Source: Acidovorax radicis (GTDB taxonomy: Bacteria; Pseudomonadota; Gammaproteobacteria; Burkholderiales; Burkholderiaceae_C). From it: 64,000 nucleotides of DNA. The stretch's first letter is position 1. Each line of letters opens with the position of its first letter. The notes under the pieces were generated by a model. That model saw nothing but the letters and a program-made list of their open reading frames with translations. It searched no databases and had not been told where the DNA came from. Shown one piece after another: positions 10,358 to 19,226 of the stretch. The DNA is taken from contig NZ_CP075184.1 in assembly GCF_020510705.1 (NCBI RefSeq), positions 1 to 64,000 on the forward strand, in the 5' to 3' direction. The position numbers were made by a program, and so were the translations under genes.

Positions 10358-11917
10358 CTATTGTAGAGACTTAATAGCGATGCCTTCAAGCGAAGAAACT
10401 GCTTCCATCGTGACGGCGGTCACTGGTCGAGCGATCTTCTTTCGCATCCTTCCTGTATGACCGTCTTTGCGGTCGTTGCCTTCAAAAAACTTGAGGAAGC
10501 GCGACGGCGCAACACCATCGAACGGCATGATCCTTACCTTAAAGGTGTTCGTTTCCTGCTCAGTTATCGCATCTTCATGAAGCTTAGTCGCCAAGCTCTT
10601 GCGGTAAGGCTCCAGGAAGTAGACCTCACGCACACCCGCCGCAACAATGTGTCGTGCACATGAATGGCATGGGTAGGTAGTGACGAATAGCTTTCCTCCG
10701 CGTACCTTCGAACCATGCTGCGCTCCCGCGTTTAAGAGAGCATGCATCTCAGCATGAACTGCGCGAGAGAATTCAATCAGACTGCGAAGCTGAGAATCGT
10801 GTCGAATGAGTTTCACGGCTTTTTCGGCCTTGTCTCTATCAACTATGCCCTCGGCGATCATCTTATCGATGACGGTATTTGCAATCAAATCCTTCTCTTC
10901 ATCGTTAAAGCATTTTCCTCCGTCCTTGTTGTAGCAACGATGATCTTCATCAGGCGACGCGCGCAAGTCTTGAATCTCATAGAGACCGCCAAACGCTCGT
11001 GGTACATCATTCCATCCGGTGGCGATCAACTCCCCGCTCGCGCTTGTCAATGCAGCTCCCACCTGGCGTGACAGGCAAGCCGAGTTCATGGCAGCGGACG
11101 ATGCAGCGTACATGGCGCGCTCTGCAACCGTTGGCGTGATGATTCTGGTACCAAGCATCAAGTCCAGGAAACGACGAACGCGTGATGTCAGTTGCGAATC
11201 GGTACCTGTGTCGACCCTCAGGAAAAAGTCCGAATGCGGGAAGGTGTCTTGTACTTGCTGTCCGTGATCCTGCTCTTCGCCGGAATCACGGTTGATTAGC
11301 GTGTGGATTTGCTCCGGTCTAGAAATTTTCTTCTGAAGTCGAGCAATTCGCTGTTCGATTGGGGCATATACGCCGACGATATGCAGCATGTCACCGTAAA
11401 CGAAACGCAGAAGTTCGAGTTCTTCTTCGTTCTTAATCGAATCAATAATGTGACAGGTCCATTCGATCGGTGTAGGGATAACAACGTCGCCCGACTCTTC
11501 AACGAAAAGTTTTGGCTGGTGAGTGAAATCAGCTTTTTCCTCACTCTTCTTCAAACGCGCAAGAGAAATTCGACGAATGGCGCGCTGGACCAGGACGGCA
11601 CGCCCATGCGCTTCGCGGAGATCGTTTCCCGCTTTGATGAGTGCTGCGATGTCTGCTTCGGGGGGTAGACCAACCATCTCCCGAATTTCACTGCTGAGCT
11701 TGATGATCTCTACCTGTTTGTATCCGTAGTCCTGGCCGCGAAGCAATTCTTGAAAGATCTTAGCCACGTCATGTAGCGGCGTACCCAACGGCCCACACAA
11801 AGCTACAACGATTTCAGGAGTATGGGTGCCCTTAATACGATCTTTGGCAGTTTTTTCATTTTGATCGTTGGCAGCACCGGTTTCAGGTACCGCATTCAGC
11901 GTAGGTACTGCACTCAT
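10358..11917 (-). CDS. avcD: Anti-phage dCTP deaminase (AvcD/DCD type)
   Basis: 519 aa. The N-terminal P-loop-kinase-like domain (IVVALCGPLGTPLHDVAK near residues 35-53) is fused to a zinc cytidine/dCMP-deaminase domain. The zinc site is HAE at 388-390 (His388 ligand, Glu390 proton shuttle) plus PCHSC with Cys417 and Cys420. This architecture and length match AvcD/DCD proteins, which deaminate dCTP during infection and starve phage of nucleotides. In the known AvcID system an RNA, AvcI, encoded just upstream keeps the enzyme inactive. Here 400 bp upstream lack a supported gene. The catalytic set is intact. Confidence 0.88.
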   Translation of the reverse strand: MSAVPTLNAVPETGAANDQNEKTAKDRIKGTHTPEIVVALCGPLGTPLHDVAKIFQELLRGQDYGYKQVEIIKLSSEIREMVGLPPEADIAALIKAGNDLREAHGRAVLVQRAIRRISLARLKKSEEKADFTHQPKLFVEESGDVVIPTPIEWTCHIIDSIKNEEELELLRFVYGDMLHIVGVYAPIEQRIARLQKKISRPEQIHTLINRDSGEEQDHGQQVQDTFPHSDFFLRVDTGTDSQLTSRVRRFLDLMLGTRIITPTVAERAMYAASSAAMNSACLSRQVGAALTSASGELIATGWNDVPRAFGGLYEIQDLRASPDEDHRCYNKDGGKCFNDEEKDLIANTVIDKMIAEGIVDRDKAEKAVKLIRHDSQLRSLIEFSRAVHAEMHALLNAGAQHGSKVRGGKLFVTTYPCHSCARHIVAAGVREVYFLEPYRKSLATKLHEDAITEQETNTFKVRIMPFDGVAPSRFLKFFEGNDRKDGHTGRMRKKIARPVTAVTMEAVSSLEGIAIKSLQ

Positions 11918-12317
11918 ACAACCACTTCGCTCCCCTTATGTTTAATGGGAATGCTATGCCAAGTTGTCACTCGCACAAATGCGTGAATACCAGTAACCAG
12001 TCTAGAACCTCGAAGTGCTTTCGGAGCGAACAAAGTTTGGTGAGCTTGAAGGGTTCGCATGCCGGATTAGTGATGACCAGTCGCAATGGGGGCGCATAGC
12101 GGACCTGGCACTTCCCTACGCTAGCAAACCCTCGCCTGAGGCGACTGCCGAGGTACCTGACCGAGTCTGGCGGAAATGGCACGGCTCTGGCCGGAAGGTG
12201 TCTGACTCGCGGCCATTGCAGTTGGCCTCCCCAGAATGGACACCGAGCTGCTGGTGCAACACCGTGTTCGATGGCCTCATGGTCACCTCCCAGGAAGCGC
12301 TTTCAGATCGCGCAGCA
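11918..12317. other. 400-bp gene-poor region upstream of avcD (candidate AvcI-like RNA locus)
   Basis: Between avcD and the CoiA-like gene, both on the minus strand. Short reading frames occur on both strands (for example 12015-12329 plus and 11967-12182 minus), but none has a ribosome site or recognisable product. An AvcI-type regulatory RNA would lie here. I see no decisive structure, so this is only a positional suggestion. AGGGGAG lies about 12 bp before the avcD start. Confidence 0.35.
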
Positions 12318-13184
12318 CTAAGCGGCTGAGGCAATCGCGCGCAACTGCAACCGGGCTGCCTGCGCCCTGAAGCGTGGAATGACCCAGTTGTGGTACGCCT
12401 CACGGTATCGCCCAGAATGCGCGCGTGCGACCGTTCGTACAACAGAGACAACATCTGGGTCGTATCGCACTGCTTTGATGGCGATGTCGCCGCTGGGCAG
12501 CTCCTTGACCGATATCCAACGTCCCTGGATCGTCACGATCTCCTCCAGAAGGAAATGTTGTTTAGGAGCGTTCTCAGCAGACAACTCCCCCGGCGTCTGA
12601 GCCTCAATGTTCTCGGGCCAGAGCCAGGTTTTTCCCGCGACGTCCTCCAAAATTGCGTGCGTGACCTTGACGACGTCAAAGGCCGTGGGTGTGAACGCAC
12701 GGAGATCGATCTCCAAGGCAGGCATTTGCAGTTGCTCGTACGCGTGGCACTTTTCCGCACTGCAAAAGGACGAGTAGGCGACTTCGATGGCCACGTTGAC
12801 CCCAGCCGTCGTCGCTGCCAACAAGTCGGGCCGCCGATTACCAACGTCAACCTCCTCCTCAATGTCCGTGCACGCTAGCAGGATCGAGGGATCTAACCTT
12901 CCGCCGAACCCCAGCGCTTGAGATGCTGCCAGACTCACGGGGACTACCAGCCCCCGGGCTTCGATGATTACCCGCTTGGCAAAGCGGTGCAGGTCTGATT
13001 CGTAGCTGGATGCGCAGGGATCGGCGTTCGAGCTGTGCGCGAAGTGGTGTTCCCTGAGTTCGCCCTGGCGGGCGATCACCGGCTCACCGCAAACGGCACA
13101 TCGGCAATCACAGGCCAAACCACGCTCGACCTCGCTCACATGAACAAAACGATTGGATTTGTGCAGCGCGAAAAGTGACAACAT
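12318..13184 (-). CDS. CoiA-like PD-(D/E)xK nuclease
   Basis: 288 aa. The N-terminal zinc-ribbon-like CDCRCAVCGEPVIARQ followed by REHHFAH is the typical CoiA opening, with a DLHRFAKR helix after it. The nuclease-like core shows NRRPDLLA and VAIEVAYSS, consistent with a PD-(D/E)xK fold although the second acidic/Lys pair is degenerate. ATG 13184 is chosen over an upstream in-frame TTG. CoiA proteins are known from competence, but a lone copy among defence genes on a transposon may be a restriction-type effector. It is divergently arranged with a membrane protein 33 bp away. Confidence 0.7.
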   Translation of the reverse strand: MLSLFALHKSNRFVHVSEVERGLACDCRCAVCGEPVIARQGELREHHFAHSSNADPCASSYESDLHRFAKRVIIEARGLVVPVSLAASQALGFGGRLDPSILLACTDIEEEVDVGNRRPDLLAATTAGVNVAIEVAYSSFCSAEKCHAYEQLQMPALEIDLRAFTPTAFDVVKVTHAILEDVAGKTWLWPENIEAQTPGELSAENAPKQHFLLEEIVTIQGRWISVKELPSGDIAIKAVRYDPDVVSVVRTVARAHSGRYREAYHNWVIPRFRAQAARLQLRAIASAA

Positions 13185-13217
13185 AGGGATTCCAAGAGTT
13201 GAGTGGAGGAAAACCAA

Positions 13218-14270
13218 GTGTTGCGATCCGAATCCCAGCCAACCAGCCCTGAACCGGTTGCCAACGGGTTGTCCGAGCCGTCATTGCGTGAGCTTTTGCC
13301 TTGTCTGAATGACTGGCTGGACAGTCAGCGCGATGAGGCGACGGCCTCGAAACTCATCCGTGCCTTAGTGAGTCAATCCATCACCCTGGGCACAAATTCC
13401 AAGGGGGCGCGGCAGCTGGAGTTCGATGCACAGGAGCTGACCGAGGCCAGTGGTATGCCAGAGCGGGATGACTACGAAGCATCCGCACAAAAGGTCAAAA
13501 ACGCTAATTTTGGTCGGTACCTTGAAAGTCGAAGAGCGAGCGTTGAAGCCTTCTTTGCGGAGCACGGTTTCCGCCATGCGTTACAGCTAAAAAAACACTC
13601 ACCGGGCGGACGGCATCGGGCGCAATGGTTCCTGGAGGTTTATTCCCTGGAGGGACAAGCAGACACGCCAGATGGACAACCCGGTGATCAACTGGTTGAA
13701 CCCCTGTCAGATGCCACAGCACATCAAATTCAGTACGACTATGCGGAAGCGGGCTTGGTGAGGTGCTCGTTCATCGCCAAGCCGCTGCTCGGCACAGGGT
13801 CGTTCAAGATCAGATCGGTTCGGGGCCTCGCCTTCGCCAGCACCATCATCGTGCCAGCGTTGTGCATGCTGCTGTTGACAGGGACTGGGTGGCTGCACCT
13901 CTATGTCCACCGTCCCCTTGCCACTTCTGACCTGGCCTTCGCCGTTCTGGCGGTTCTGGGCTGCTGGATCTTGTGGGGAACGATCCGCGACGGCTGGTGG
14001 TTGCTTGCAGATCGGATCGCTCCTGCCTCGGAGGTACTGGTCAGTTGGAAAGAAACACCCGCCCAACTGGAAAGCTTTAGGACAGGGGAGGAACGCGTTA
14101 TTGGCTTAGTCCGCTATACCGCCACCTGTCTGGAGTGCGCTGCTGCGATTGAGCTGCGCTACGGGGAGGGAAACGAGGGGCGTCGGCTGTTTGGCTGCTG
14201 TGTGGAATCTCCCCAGGAGCACGTGTTTACCTTTGATCGGGTCACCCGGCGCGGCAAGCGCTTTAGATAG
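13218..14270 (+). CDS. Membrane protein of unknown function, divergent from CoiA-like gene
   Basis: 350 aa, no family recognised. A soluble N-terminal region of about 190 residues precedes two hydrophobic segments (FASTIIVPALCMLLLTGTGW and ALAVLGCWILWGT-like). A C-terminal cytosolic tail has cysteine pairs (CLECAAAIEL, then FGCCVE) that suggest a small zinc ribbon. GTG 13218 is preferred, with GGAGG 8 bp upstream; an in-frame GTG at 13203 overlaps that site. The short divergent spacing to the CoiA-like nuclease suggests shared regulation and possibly a joint function. Confidence 0.65.
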   Translation: MLRSESQPTSPEPVANGLSEPSLRELLPCLNDWLDSQRDEATASKLIRALVSQSITLGTNSKGARQLEFDAQELTEASGMPERDDYEASAQKVKNANFGRYLESRRASVEAFFAEHGFRHALQLKKHSPGGRHRAQWFLEVYSLEGQADTPDGQPGDQLVEPLSDATAHQIQYDYAEAGLVRCSFIAKPLLGTGSFKIRSVRGLAFASTIIVPALCMLLLTGTGWLHLYVHRPLATSDLAFAVLAVLGCWILWGTIRDGWWLLADRIAPASEVLVSWKETPAQLESFRTGEERVIGLVRYTATCLECAAAIELRYGEGNEGRRLFGCCVESPQEHVFTFDRVTRRGKRFR

Positions 14271-14833
14271 CCACGATCAACGAAGCGATTGAGTGCTTCG
14301 AGCTAATCGACAGGATTTTTTGGCAGGTCACGTGTCAGCGGCCAAGGATCGTTTGCGCCATGTGTTTCTACGGGTGGGTCTGCGGAGAGTCGTTGTCAAG
14401 CTAACGCCGATGCTGACGCTTCTCTTCAATTGAACTGAAAGAAGCGTTCGCAACCTCCTGCTGTTCCCTGATGCGCTCTATGGTTTCACCCGCCTTCGTT
14501 ACGGCATCAAGTGCCCGATTCGTATACAAACCCCATTCTGGCCAAACCTGCCAGAAAAGGAAAGTCACGACCGTAGCACCGCATGCGTATAGCTACCTGA
14601 CCAACAATTTGTAGGCCGTCTTACCTGCGTATCTGCATTTATTAATTAATCTTTCTGGGGATGACGTTGGGCAACTTTTGCGGCAAAACCTAGTTGAGAA
14701 AAATACATGATTTTTTGCGACATTGAGCTTATAGATAAGCCGCCCCTCCACATGAAATCATAACTTCCCATCATTCCCGACATTAATCTAAAATTCAAAA
14801 ACAACATGTTCTAACTGCCTCTGCAAGTGTTAA
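14271..14833. other. AT-rich intergenic region before the tns module
   Basis: 563 bp, strongly AT-rich in its right half, which probably holds the promoter of the XRE gene at 14834. The left half contains the minus-strand ORF fragment at 14401-14568; otherwise nothing is supported. Confidence 0.5.
14401..14568 (-). pseudogene. Possible small membrane-protein gene or gene fragment
   Basis: A 55-codon minus-strand frame from GTG 14568 to TAG 14401-14403 encodes a hydrophobic start (MTFLFWQVWPEWGLYTN) then a charged helix (IERIREQQEVANAS). The composition looks protein-like rather than random. Upstream the frame stays open only to a TAG a few codons away and no ribosome site is visible, so a truncated remnant is as likely as a functional short gene. 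Confidence 0.3.
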
Positions 14834-15256
14834 ATGTCTAGCCCAATATCAGTCCATTTGCGCAACTTACGTCTACAAATCGGTATGACGCAATTGGACT
14901 TGGCACATTCAATGGGATACGAGCAGGCTTATCTTTCGTCGCTTGAACTAGGCACCAAAAGTCCAAGCAAAGAATTCTTGGACAAGCTTGTTGGTGTGAT
15001 GGAGCTAAGCGTCGAGGACCAGCAGAAACTGGAACTCGCTCTACAGGCATCTAAGAGGCGATTCGTGCTGCCACCAGATGCGTCAACAAGAACTTATCAG
15101 TTCTGCAACGATCTGTGGAACAAGCTAGAGAGACTCCATCCGGCCTTGCTGGAGGCCATGCATGTCATGCTTGATGTGGAAGATCGGGTGGCAGAGCGCC
15201 CCCGCTACCAGCCCACCCGACTGAAGCGGCGCACCAAACAGGAGGCTCCAATGTAA
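14834..15256 (+). CDS. XRE-family regulator upstream of tnsA
   Basis: 140 aa with an N-terminal XRE HTH (MTQLDLAHSMGYEQAYLSSLE, about residues 17-37 of a domain spanning 8-65). It ends in a basic tail (TRLKRRTKQ). It lies 266 bp before tnsA on the same strand, with a short inverted repeat just after its stop. The likely role is control of the tns operon, as small regulators often precede Tn7-like transposition genes; this is positional inference. Confidence 0.8.
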   Translation: MSSPISVHLRNLRLQIGMTQLDLAHSMGYEQAYLSSLELGTKSPSKEFLDKLVGVMELSVEDQQKLELALQASKRRFVLPPDASTRTYQFCNDLWNKLERLHPALLEAMHVMLDVEDRVAERPRYQPTRLKRRTKQEAPM

Positions 15257-15258
15257 AA

Positions 15259-15284
15259 CGGGACAAACCTTGCGGAATGTCCCG
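15259..15284 (+). promoter_or_regulatory. Inverted repeat CGGGACA...TGTCCCG
   Basis: Perfect 7-bp arms at 15259-15265 and 15278-15284, starting two bases after the XRE gene stop. No T-run follows. It is more likely an operator for the XRE protein in the tns leader, or a weak hairpin, than a terminator. Confidence 0.45.
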
Positions 15285-15522
15285 TCTACACAACCGCCAG
15301 AGCGATTGATACTGTCACCTGAGAATTTCAGTATCGCGCAACGCGATTACTAGGTCAAGACACTCCCCACCCATTTTCATCTCTGATCGCCTGACGCAAT
15401 TCTGGCGAGGGGCGTTTTCACGCCCAAAAATCGGCAATACCCAGTTATTAAATCTATGGCAAACAGGCCAGGGACGACTCACGCCCTGCGCATGCCTATC
15501 AACATTCGAGCAGGCAAATCGT

Positions 15523-16170
15523 ATGAGAGTCCGAAAAGTTGTCACGCGCAGCGGCAAGCGATTTAGAGGCAAATTTCCATCCCAAAAACTCGGCCGCATG
15601 GTGCATTGGGAGTCCCTTCTGGAGCGGGATGCAATTTTCCACTTCGAATACCACCCTCTGGTACTGAGCTACCAAGAACAGCCTTCTATTGAAATTTACT
15701 ACGACGAGAACGGTGAACAACACAGGTATTTTCCGGATTTCTGCCTGATTTTCCGTGACGGCAGCGAGCTGTACATAGAAGTCAAACCCAAGTGCGATTT
15801 ACAGACCCCGGAAGTGCGCAACAAGCTTCAGGCGGTTGCCAAACGGTTCGCCGAGCAAGGTCGCCGCTTCCACGTGATGGACGAGGACACCATTCGACGT
15901 CAACCTTTGTTGGAGAACTTGCGAGCATTGCACACGAGCAGTAAACGCGCGGCACGTGCAATTCCCAATTTAGAGTTGGTAAAGACATTGACAGGTGGCC
16001 CCTGCTGGAAGCTGGCTCAGCTCAGAGACCAGTTGCAGGGAATTCACAAGGTACTGCGCCTAGTGCAGTCCAACCACCTTCAGATTGACCTTGAGCAACC
16101 GTTGTCGGATGACAGCGATGTGTGGCCTCCAGAAATGCAAGGAGGCGCATATGGTTCGTTTCGCATTTAA
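15523..16170 (+). CDS. tnsA: TnsA endonuclease-like transposition protein
   Basis: 215-aa TnsA homologue. In Tn7, TnsA nicks the 5' ends of the transposon while TnsB processes the 3' ends, giving cut-and-paste excision. The restriction-endonuclease-type active site is visible: Glu30 (HWESLLERD), Asp72 (FPDFCLIF) and Glu86-x-Lys88 (YIEVKPK). The gene overlaps tnsB by 20 bp. Presence of TnsA separates the element from replicative Tn5053/Tn6022-style elements that lack it and predicts simple insertion, consistent with the clean 5-bp duplication. Confidence 0.88.
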   Translation: MRVRKVVTRSGKRFRGKFPSQKLGRMVHWESLLERDAIFHFEYHPLVLSYQEQPSIEIYYDENGEQHRYFPDFCLIFRDGSELYIEVKPKCDLQTPEVRNKLQAVAKRFAEQGRRFHVMDEDTIRRQPLLENLRALHTSSKRAARAIPNLELVKTLTGGPCWKLAQLRDQLQGIHKVLRLVQSNHLQIDLEQPLSDDSDVWPPEMQGGAYGSFRI

Positions 16171-18166
16171 GCAGGGGCTGCGATTCCTCCAAAAAACCCA
16201 TGCATTCACGCTGCTACGCCGTCTAGCCAATGGCAGTTTTCAGCTAGAAGATGAAGCAGGTGAACCCTGTAACTTGACCGAATCCGAGATCCATACACGG
16301 TGGAGTACAGGAGAGTGGCAAATTGACGAGGAGAGCCTGGGCCGGTCCAGCAATGTGTTTTACTTCACCACTGCGCTGGATCTACGAACGTATCCGCAAG
16401 AAGATCAAGACCTTGCAGCCCGCCGGATGAAATATGTCCGCCGCATCAAGGAGTTGTTCGCGCAAGACGAGTCTCCTCTCGTGTCATCACCATCCAAACT
16501 CCAGCCGAAGATTGCAGCCATCGCGCTAGAACTAGAGGATGCAAACCCTCCTTCCCCGGGCACTGTGTGGCGGTGGTGGAAGAAATATCTTCCAACCCAA
16601 TGCGCTACCAAACTATGCCCACGGCATCACCGTGCAGGACGCCGCCCGAACAAAGCTCAGCGAGCAATCTTTGACGAGGCCGTTTCAGAAGTTTTCTTAA
16701 CTCCGCAGAAGCGACCAGGGAAGGCTGTCGTCGAAGCTGTAGAAAGAAAAATCACCCGCGTCAATCAGTCCAGTCCTGCAGCTGAGCACATCGATATGCC
16801 CAGTCCGGCCAGCGTCTACCGTTGGCTAAATAAGCTCTATTACCAGGTGGTTTCGAACGCACGAGCGGGTCGAGCCGCCACCGCCAAAGAACTTCGCAGC
16901 GCCATTGATCGCCTCAAGGTAAGCAGGATACTGGAACGGATCGAGCTGGACCACAGCCCCATCGACGCGATGATCATCTGCAAGCTTACCCGGCTGGTTC
17001 TGGGAAGGCCATGGATCACCTTGGCGATCGACCGATACAGTCGAATGATTGTCGGGTTTTACATCAGTTTTCACACGCCATCGCAGGCGTCTGTGCTCTA
17101 CACGATGCGCATGATGATCATGCCCAAAGACACAATCTTGGCGCGATTTCCTGACGTCGTCGGACCATGGCCCGCTCGTGGTTTACCAGACACCGTTGTG
17201 AGCGATAACGGCATGGAATTGCACGGCGACACAGTCGAGGCAGTTGCCTTAGAGATGGGTATCAACTTGCACTACTGCGGGGTCGCCCACCCGGAAATGA
17301 AAGGGGGTATCGAAAGAGCCATTGGCACCCTCAATCGCGGATTGATCCATACCTTGCCCGGTACGACATTTTCGAACGTGGAACAACGCGGTGACTACGC
17401 TTCGGAAGCGCACGCAGCTATAGATATTGAAGACCTAACCCACATCATCATGAAGTGGATCGTCGATCAGTACAACAAACAGCCCCACCGAGGCTTGAAG
17501 GGTCGCACGCCGTTGCAGGCGTGGCAAGAGGGCGAAAACAACGCTGTCATTGAACTGCCTGCGTTTCCCCGGCAGCTGGACAACATCGTTGGCATTGACA
17601 GCACGCGCACCTTGTTCCACTACGGCTTGGAACATGACAACCTCATGTACAACTCCCCTCAGCTCCAGACGCTCAATAAGGGTACGAAGGGGACACGCAA
17701 GTTACAGCTTCGTGCGTTTGAACATGACGTTGGCTACATCGCCGTCTTCCATCCTGATCTTAAAGAGTTCATAGACGTCCCTGCCGTCGATTGCGACTAT
17801 GCATCCGGAGTCAATCGGTACACCCACCAGCTCATATGCGCCGAGACGCGACGGCGTTTTACCGACGCTTGGACTCATGCACAGCTCCTGGTCGTAAAAG
17901 CTGAAATTCAGGCCATTGTGGATGAAGCGATTCGGGCTCAGAAGAAGGCCACTCGAAAAAAAGTGGCCAAACTGAAACTCACGGACAGCGAACAGGTGAT
18001 CCACGGTGATTCGCAAGAAGCACTGCAGACCGCGAGACGACAGGTGGACCCAGCACCAAAACCAACTCGGCCATTGGATTCTGGGCATGGCGACGCCTTG
18101 CCAGCATTCAACGTCTCAACCCAGAAACAGATGGAAGCTCATGGCTACACGATCCTCCCTGGTTGA
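16151..18166 (+). CDS. tnsB: TnsB DDE transposase
   Basis: 671-aa Mu/Tn7-type transposase that binds the end repeats and joins 3' ends to target DNA. The RNase H-like core carries Asp267 (IELDHSP), Asp352 (VVSDNGMELHG) and Glu388 (GGIERAIGTLNR), an exact DD(35)E spacing. N-terminal HTH modules for end binding precede it, and a basic C-terminal part is expected to contact TnsC. ATG 16151 is chosen: GGAGG at 16141-16145 precedes it, and earlier in-frame starts lie within tnsA. It overlaps tnsC by 26 bp. Confidence 0.93.
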   Translation: MVRFAFKQGLRFLQKTHAFTLLRRLANGSFQLEDEAGEPCNLTESEIHTRWSTGEWQIDEESLGRSSNVFYFTTALDLRTYPQEDQDLAARRMKYVRRIKELFAQDESPLVSSPSKLQPKIAAIALELEDANPPSPGTVWRWWKKYLPTQCATKLCPRHHRAGRRPNKAQRAIFDEAVSEVFLTPQKRPGKAVVEAVERKITRVNQSSPAAEHIDMPSPASVYRWLNKLYYQVVSNARAGRAATAKELRSAIDRLKVSRILERIELDHSPIDAMIICKLTRLVLGRPWITLAIDRYSRMIVGFYISFHTPSQASVLYTMRMMIMPKDTILARFPDVVGPWPARGLPDTVVSDNGMELHGDTVEAVALEMGINLHYCGVAHPEMKGGIERAIGTLNRGLIHTLPGTTFSNVEQRGDYASEAHAAIDIEDLTHIIMKWIVDQYNKQPHRGLKGRTPLQAWQEGENNAVIELPAFPRQLDNIVGIDSTRTLFHYGLEHDNLMYNSPQLQTLNKGTKGTRKLQLRAFEHDVGYIAVFHPDLKEFIDVPAVDCDYASGVNRYTHQLICAETRRRFTDAWTHAQLLVVKAEIQAIVDEAIRAQKKATRKKVAKLKLTDSEQVIHGDSQEALQTARRQVDPAPKPTRPLDSGHGDALPAFNVSTQKQMEAHGYTILPG

Positions 18167-19226
18167 AATGTTGACCCTTGGACTCTCAGATGAATCCGTA
18201 TCCATCGCAGAATCCAAGGCGTCCAAATCGCCCGAATCCCTGGCGACGTTCACTCTGCGAAAGCAGATCATTGAACATCCTAAGTTCACCTTAGCCATCC
18301 GCGAAATCGCACGGCTGCATGAGCGCAGCAAGGTGGCGGGCGTCACGGAAGGCCTGCTGTTTGTTGCGCAGACAGGCAGTGGAAAAAGTACGGTGTTGAA
18401 GTACTACGAGGCTAAGTTTCCCCGGACCCATTCCAAAAGTGGCACTCGGATTCCTGTTCTGCGTGTGGACACCCCTGAATCCCCCACCGTTAAGACACTG
18501 GCGGAGGCCATCCTTTTTGCGCTGGGTGACCTTGCCGCCACGAAAGGCACAGCGGCCGCCAAAACAAACAGGATCATTCATTTTTTCAAAGAATGCGGCG
18601 TCGAGTTACTTCTAATCGATGAGTTTCAGCACTTCTATGACGGCCGACGGTCCACGGAATCCAGGCGGGTGTCCGATTGGCTGAAAAATCTAATCAATCA
18701 GGTTCAAGCGCCGGTGATTCTTGCCGGCCTCCCCCGTTCGATAGCGGTGGTCAATGCCAACCCTCAATTGAGGCGCAGATTTGGCACACCGCACTATATG
18801 CAGCCATTTGGCTTCGATACCGACGATGAAAGGCTTGAATTCAGAGCCGTCCTTAACAGCATTCAATCGCGCTTGCCGATACCCTGCATCTCATTGTCCG
18901 AAAATAACATGGCTCGATGCTTCTACTATGCGAGCCACGGCATATTGGACTATGTCGTCAAGATCATCGACGATGCTGTTTCACGGTCCAGCATGGACGT
19001 CGAAGGGATGTTGACGCAGCAATCTTTTGAAACTGCGTTCAAACGAGCGGTTTGGTTAGACGCTCCAGAGCACCTCAATCCATTTTCCAAGGATGCAACT
19101 TTACGCCTATTGAATGGGGTATTAGAGCCATTTGATATTTTTGATGACGTCACGCAGTACACCCAGGCAGACGGCTATCGGAAAGCCGGACGAAGTGTGA
19201 CAGCGGGCAAGATGGCATCGATATGA
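18141..19226 (+). CDS. tnsC: TnsC/TniB AAA+ regulator of transposition
   Basis: 361-aa AAA+ ATPase that links target selectors to the transposase and confers target immunity in Tn7 systems. Walker A QTGSGKST lies near residues 77-84, Walker B LLLIDEFQHF near 155-164, and the sensor region has LAGLPRS. ATG 18141 has GGAAG 6 bp upstream; the longer in-frame extension lies in tnsB and is unlike the family. The next gene overlaps by 4 bp (ATGA), so the tns genes are translationally coupled. Confidence 0.9.
   Translation: MATRSSLVEMLTLGLSDESVSIAESKASKSPESLATFTLRKQIIEHPKFTLAIREIARLHERSKVAGVTEGLLFVAQTGSGKSTVLKYYEAKFPRTHSKSGTRIPVLRVDTPESPTVKTLAEAILFALGDLAATKGTAAAKTNRIIHFFKECGVELLLIDEFQHFYDGRRSTESRRVSDWLKNLINQVQAPVILAGLPRSIAVVNANPQLRRRFGTPHYMQPFGFDTDDERLEFRAVLNSIQSRLPIPCISLSENNMARCFYYASHGILDYVVKIIDDAVSRSSMDVEGMLTQQSFETAFKRAVWLDAPEHLNPFSKDATLRLLNGVLEPFDIFDDVTQYTQADGYRKAGRSVTAGKMASI

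Noticed and set aside
12015..12329. Plus-strand 104-codon frame upstream of avcD
   Set aside because: No ribosome site, no motif, overlaps competing minus-strand frames; treated as gene-poor region.
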